Assembly (NCBI GenBank): GCA_914767715.1
Contig: OU612068.1
Location: 34,534,001 to 34,598,000 of the forward strand
DNA from: Membranipora membranacea
Taxonomy: Eukaryota > Bryozoa > Gymnolaemata > Cheilostomatida > Membraniporidae
DNA length: 64,000 nucleotides
Direction of reading: 5' to 3'
Below the pieces are notes generated by a model. That model did not search any database, was not told where the DNA came from, and saw nothing but the letters and a program-made list of their open reading frames with translations. Below are positions 60,539 to 64,000 of the stretch, one piece after another. The position numbers and the translations under genes are program-made. Numbering within the stretch: position 1 is the stretch's first letter; every line of letters begins with the position of its first letter.

Positions 60539-62549
60539 ACTAGAAACGGTAAACATATTTGCAAGCAAATATAAAGGAATACAACCAATATATTTGAATA
60601 TCGAGGTCATGTGACATCATAATTGATGATGTCATAAGATTCGGTATATGCCGACACCCCCTTATCCCAAGTCTCAACTCAATCGCATGATGAGAACAGC
60701 TAATCGGCAGCAATTAACTCTCTATGGCGGCCATATTGGATTTCGGGTCATGTGACATCAACATCGATGATGTCATAAGATTCGGTATATGTCATAACCC
60801 CCAAATCCCAAGTTTTAACTCAATCGCATGATAAGAACTGTTAATCGGCAGCCACTTCCTGTTTATGGCGGCTATTTTGGATATCAGGTCATGTGACATT
60901 GAAATTGATGATGTCATAAGATTCGGTATAGGTCAAAACCCCCAAATCCCAAGTTTCGACTCAATCGCATGATAAGAACTGTTAAATGGCAGCAGTTTAC
61001 TGTTTATGGCGGCCATTTTGTATATCGGGTCATGTGACATAAAAATTGATGATGGCATAAGATTCGGTATATGTCATAACCCCCATATCCCAAGTTTTAA
61101 CTCAATCGCATGATTCGCTCTCAAGATATGATCAATATAAAGGGCAAAACGTCCTCCACTAATTAGTCTAATTAGCGAATATTACATAACAATTCATAAA
61201 TTCATTTTGTAATTTCTTAGCTAGACATATGGAACTATCTTATGACAAAGTTCCATCCAATTTTGCCTGGTAGTTCTTGACTTATAGAAGCTAGAAAAGT
61301 GTTGCAATAATAATAATAATAACTAGAAACGGTAATTTTTTTAATCAACAAAATAATATTTGCAAGCAAATATGAAGGAATACAACCAATAATATCGAAT
61401 ATCGAGGTCATGTGACATCATAATTGTTGGTCTCAAAGGATTCGGTATATGCCAAAACCCCCATATCCCAAGTTTTAACTCAATCGCATGATAAGAACTG
61501 TTAATCGGCAGCTATTAACTCTCTATGGCGGCCATATTGGATTTCGGGTCATGTGATATCAAAATTGATGATGTCATAAGATTCGGTATATGTCATAACC
61601 CTCATATCCCAAGTTTTAACTCAATCGCATGATAAGAACTGTTAATCGGCAGCCACTTCCTCTTTATGGCGGCCATTTTGGATATCGGGTCATGTGACAT
61701 AAAAATTGATGATGGCCCAAGATTCGGTATATGTCATAACCCCCACATCCCAAGTTTTAACTCAATAGCAAGATAAGAACTGCTAATCAACAGCAATTTA
61801 CTGTTTGTGGTGGCCATATTGGATATCGGGTCATGTGACATAAAAATCAATGATGTCATAAGATTCGGTGTATGTCATTACCCCCAAATCCCAAGTTTTA
61901 ACTCAATCACATGATAAGAACTGTTAATCGGCAGCAACTTCCTGTTCATGGCGGCCATATTGGATATCGGGTAACATGACATTGAAATTGACTATGTCAT
62001 CAGATTCGGCATACAACATAACCCCCACATCCCAAGTTTTAACTCAATTGCATGATAAGAACTGTTAATCGGCAGCAACTTCCTGTTCATGGCGGCCATA
62101 TTGGATATCAGGTCATGTGACTTCGAAGGTGATGGTCTAATAAGATTCGGTAAGTGTCAAAACCCCTATATCTCAAGTTTTAACTCAATCGCATGATAAG
62201 AACTGTTAATTAGCTGCAATTAACAGTATATGGCGGCCATATTGGATATCAGGTCATGTGACATCATAATTGATAATATCATATGATTCGGTATATGTCA
62301 AAGCCCCCATATCCCAAGTTTTAACTCAATCGCATGTTTTGTTCTCATGATAACACAAATAAACGGCACAAAACGTCCTTCACTGATTACTGTAATTAGC
62401 ATATATTACATAACATTTCAAAAATTCAAATTGAAATTTTTCATCTAGACACATGAAGGTATGTTGTAAACGAGTTTCATCAAATTGTGTCTGGTAGTTC
62501 TTGACTTATAAGAGGCTAAAAAGTGTTGCAATAATAATAATAATAAAAA

Positions 62550-62900
62550 TAATAATAATAAACCCTACTAAAACAAAAGAAATACAACTTTGTTGTATTC
62601 CTAATAATAAACCCTACTAAAACAAAAGAAATACAACTTTGTTGTATTCCTAATAATAATAAACCCTACTAAAACAAAAGAAATACAACTTTGTTGTATT
62701 CCTAATAATAAACCCTACTAAAACAAAAGAAATACAACTTTGTTGTATTCCTAATAATAAACCCTACTAAAACAAGAGGAATACAACTTTGTTGTATTCC
62801 TAATAATAAACCCTACTAAAACAAAAGAAATACAACTTTGTTGTATTCCTAATAAACTCAACAAAAACAAGAGTCATACAACTTAAAGTTGTATGACTAA
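62550..62900. repeat. Array of six palindromic units plus one GTCATACAAC-type unit
   Basis: Six ~50-bp units AATAAACCCTACTAAAAC-A-[AG]-GAATACAACTTTGTTGTATTCC, then GAGTCATACAACTTAAAGTTGTATGACT. A headless core-repeat copy starts directly after (ATATAAAGGAATACAACC). Confidence 0.92.
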
Positions 62901-63842
62901 TAAATATAAAGGAATACAACCATTAATTTTGAATATCGAGGTCAAGTGACATCATAAGTGATGATGTAATGAGACTCGGTATATGCCAAAACCCCCTTAT
63001 CCTAAGTCTTAACTCAATCGTATGATGAGAACTGCTTATCGGCAGCAATTAACTCTCTATGACGGCCATTTTGGTTTTCGGGTCATGTGACATTAAAATT
63101 GATGATATCATAAGATTCGGTATATGCCAAACCCCCATATCCCAAGTTTTGACTCAATCGCATGATGAGAACTGTTAATCGGCAGCAGTTTACTGTCTAT
63201 GGCGGCCATTTTGGATTTCGAGTCATGTGACCTTAAAATTGATGAAGTCATAAGATTCGGTATAGGTCAAAACCCCCAAATCCCAAGTTTTAACTCAATC
63301 GCATGTTAAGAACTGTTAATGGGCAGCCATTTCCAGTTTTTGGCGGCCATTGTGGATATCGGGGTCATGTGACATTAAAATTGACGATGTCATAAGATTT
63401 GGTATATGCCATAACCTCTGTATCCTAAGTTTCAACTCAATCGCATGATTTGTTCTCAAGATATCACCAAAAGAAAATCGAAAAAACATCTTCCACTAAT
63501 TAGTGTAATTAGCAAATATTACATAACATTTCAAAATTTCGTTTTGCAATTTCTCATCTTGACATATGGGACTATGTTGTGACCATATACCATTGAATTC
63601 TGCCAAGTAGTTCTTGACATATAACAGAATGAAATTGGGTAAAAACGTTAAAAAAGGCAAATCCTCCTTCACTAATTAGTGTAATTAGCAAGTATTACAT
63701 AACATTTTAAAATTTCATTTCGCAATTTCTCATCTAAACATATGGAGCTATGTTGTGACCAAGTAACAGCAAATTCTGCCCGGTAGTTCTTGACTTATAA
63801 AAGCTACAAAAAGTGTTGCGAGACGAATAATAATAATAATAA

Positions 63843-64000
63843 CTAGAAACGGTAAACATATTTGCAAGCAAATATAAAGGAATATAACCAATGTATTTGA
63901 ATATCGAGGTCATGTGACATCATAATTGATGATGTCATAAGACTCGGTATATGCTGAAACCCCCTTATCTTAAGTCTCAACTCAATCGCATGATGAGAAC
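63843..64000 (+). repeat. Array copy 10, cut by window edge
   Basis: Head CTAGAAACGGTAAACATATTTGC and the start of the first core unit; the array therefore continues to the right of the window. Confidence 0.9.

Larger units (their letters stand above)
54373..64000 (+). repeat. Head-to-tail array of a core-repeat element family (10 heads, ~43 core units)
   Basis: Heads beginning CTAGAAACGGTAA occur at about 54375, 55155, 56281, 57203, 58166, 58946, 59599, 60540, 61323 and 63843, all in the same direction. A complete copy reads: head with ATATTTGCAAGCAAATAT and GGAATACAACC; 3-7 units of ~141 bp (landmarks CCCAAGTTTTAACTCAATCG, GGCGGCCATTTTGGATATCG, GGTCATGTGACAT, GATGATGTCATAAGATTCGG); one or two tail modules of ~170 bp (ACTAATTAGTCTAATTAGC to GTTCTTGACTTATAGA); AAAAGTGTTGCAATAATAAT. 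Spacing is 780 bp for four-unit copies. No coding; scattered short open frames are unit artefacts. The plan resembles core-repeat plus microsatellite (pearl or Helentron-associated) elements of other invertebrates; that relation is inference. Confidence 0.92.

Noticed and set aside
1-64000. CRISPR array or prokaryotic defence system
   Set aside because: The minisatellites and the 54-64 kb array have no unique spacers of constant length, and the window is clearly eukaryotic with spliced genes.

Overview
The window is nuclear DNA from an AT-rich invertebrate animal; the phylum cannot be fixed from the sequence. The evidence is split genes with GT-AG introns, animal-specific protein architectures (Ig/FN3 cell-surface receptor, furin-like proprotein convertase, receptor with an ANF-type ligand-binding domain), a tRNA-derived SINE, LINE, Gypsy and hAT-type remnants, and abundant foldback and minisatellite DNA. 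No bacterial operon, CRISPR array, functional tRNA or rRNA gene was seen.

Four protein genes were assembled by eye, exon by exon, requiring splice sites and matching codon phase. (1) 1-6040, minus: N-terminal 383 residues of a receptor with a type-I periplasmic-binding-protein/ANF ligand-binding fold, like natriuretic-peptide-receptor guanylate cyclases; it runs off the left edge. (2) 21171-22254, plus: a TCEANC2-like protein (TFIIS N-terminal LW domain plus TFIIS central-like domain); the first coding exon was not found. (3) 26380-41296, plus: a complete 23-exon gene of 4,572 coding bases (1,523 aa) for a type-I membrane protein with a signal peptide, about ten Ig-like domains, three FN3 domains, one TM helix and a roughly 220-residue tail. 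(4) 43311-52457, minus: the C-terminal ten exons (672 aa) of a furin-type proprotein convertase with His, Asn and Ser of the catalytic machinery, P domain, T/P-rich linker, Cys-rich module, TM helix and acidic-cluster tail. Its signal peptide, prodomain and catalytic-Asp exons lie further upstream, probably beyond the right edge. Genes 3 and 4 converge on a 2-kb interval.

Between genes 1 and 2 (about 7.7-20.9 kb) lies a mobile-element graveyard: a LINE reverse transcriptase remnant split by a 413-bp hAT-like MITE with an 8-bp target duplication, an AP-type endonuclease remnant, a second LINE fragment, a Ty3/Gypsy RNase H fragment, a LINE 3' end, a SINE with a tRNA-Ile-like head, a near-perfect 352-bp palindrome made from that SINE family, and several other foldbacks. 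A repeat built around the palindrome CCATCCGGATGG occurs at four places.

The right 9.6 kb (54373-64000) is a head-to-tail array of one element family: ten copies carrying a fixed head, a variable number of ~141-bp core units (about 43 in all), one or two AT-rich tail modules and an (AAT)n tract, with interspersed short perfect palindromes. It resembles in plan the core-repeat plus microsatellite elements known from other invertebrates, and is the most likely undescribed system here. All exon joins are manual predictions without transcript support.
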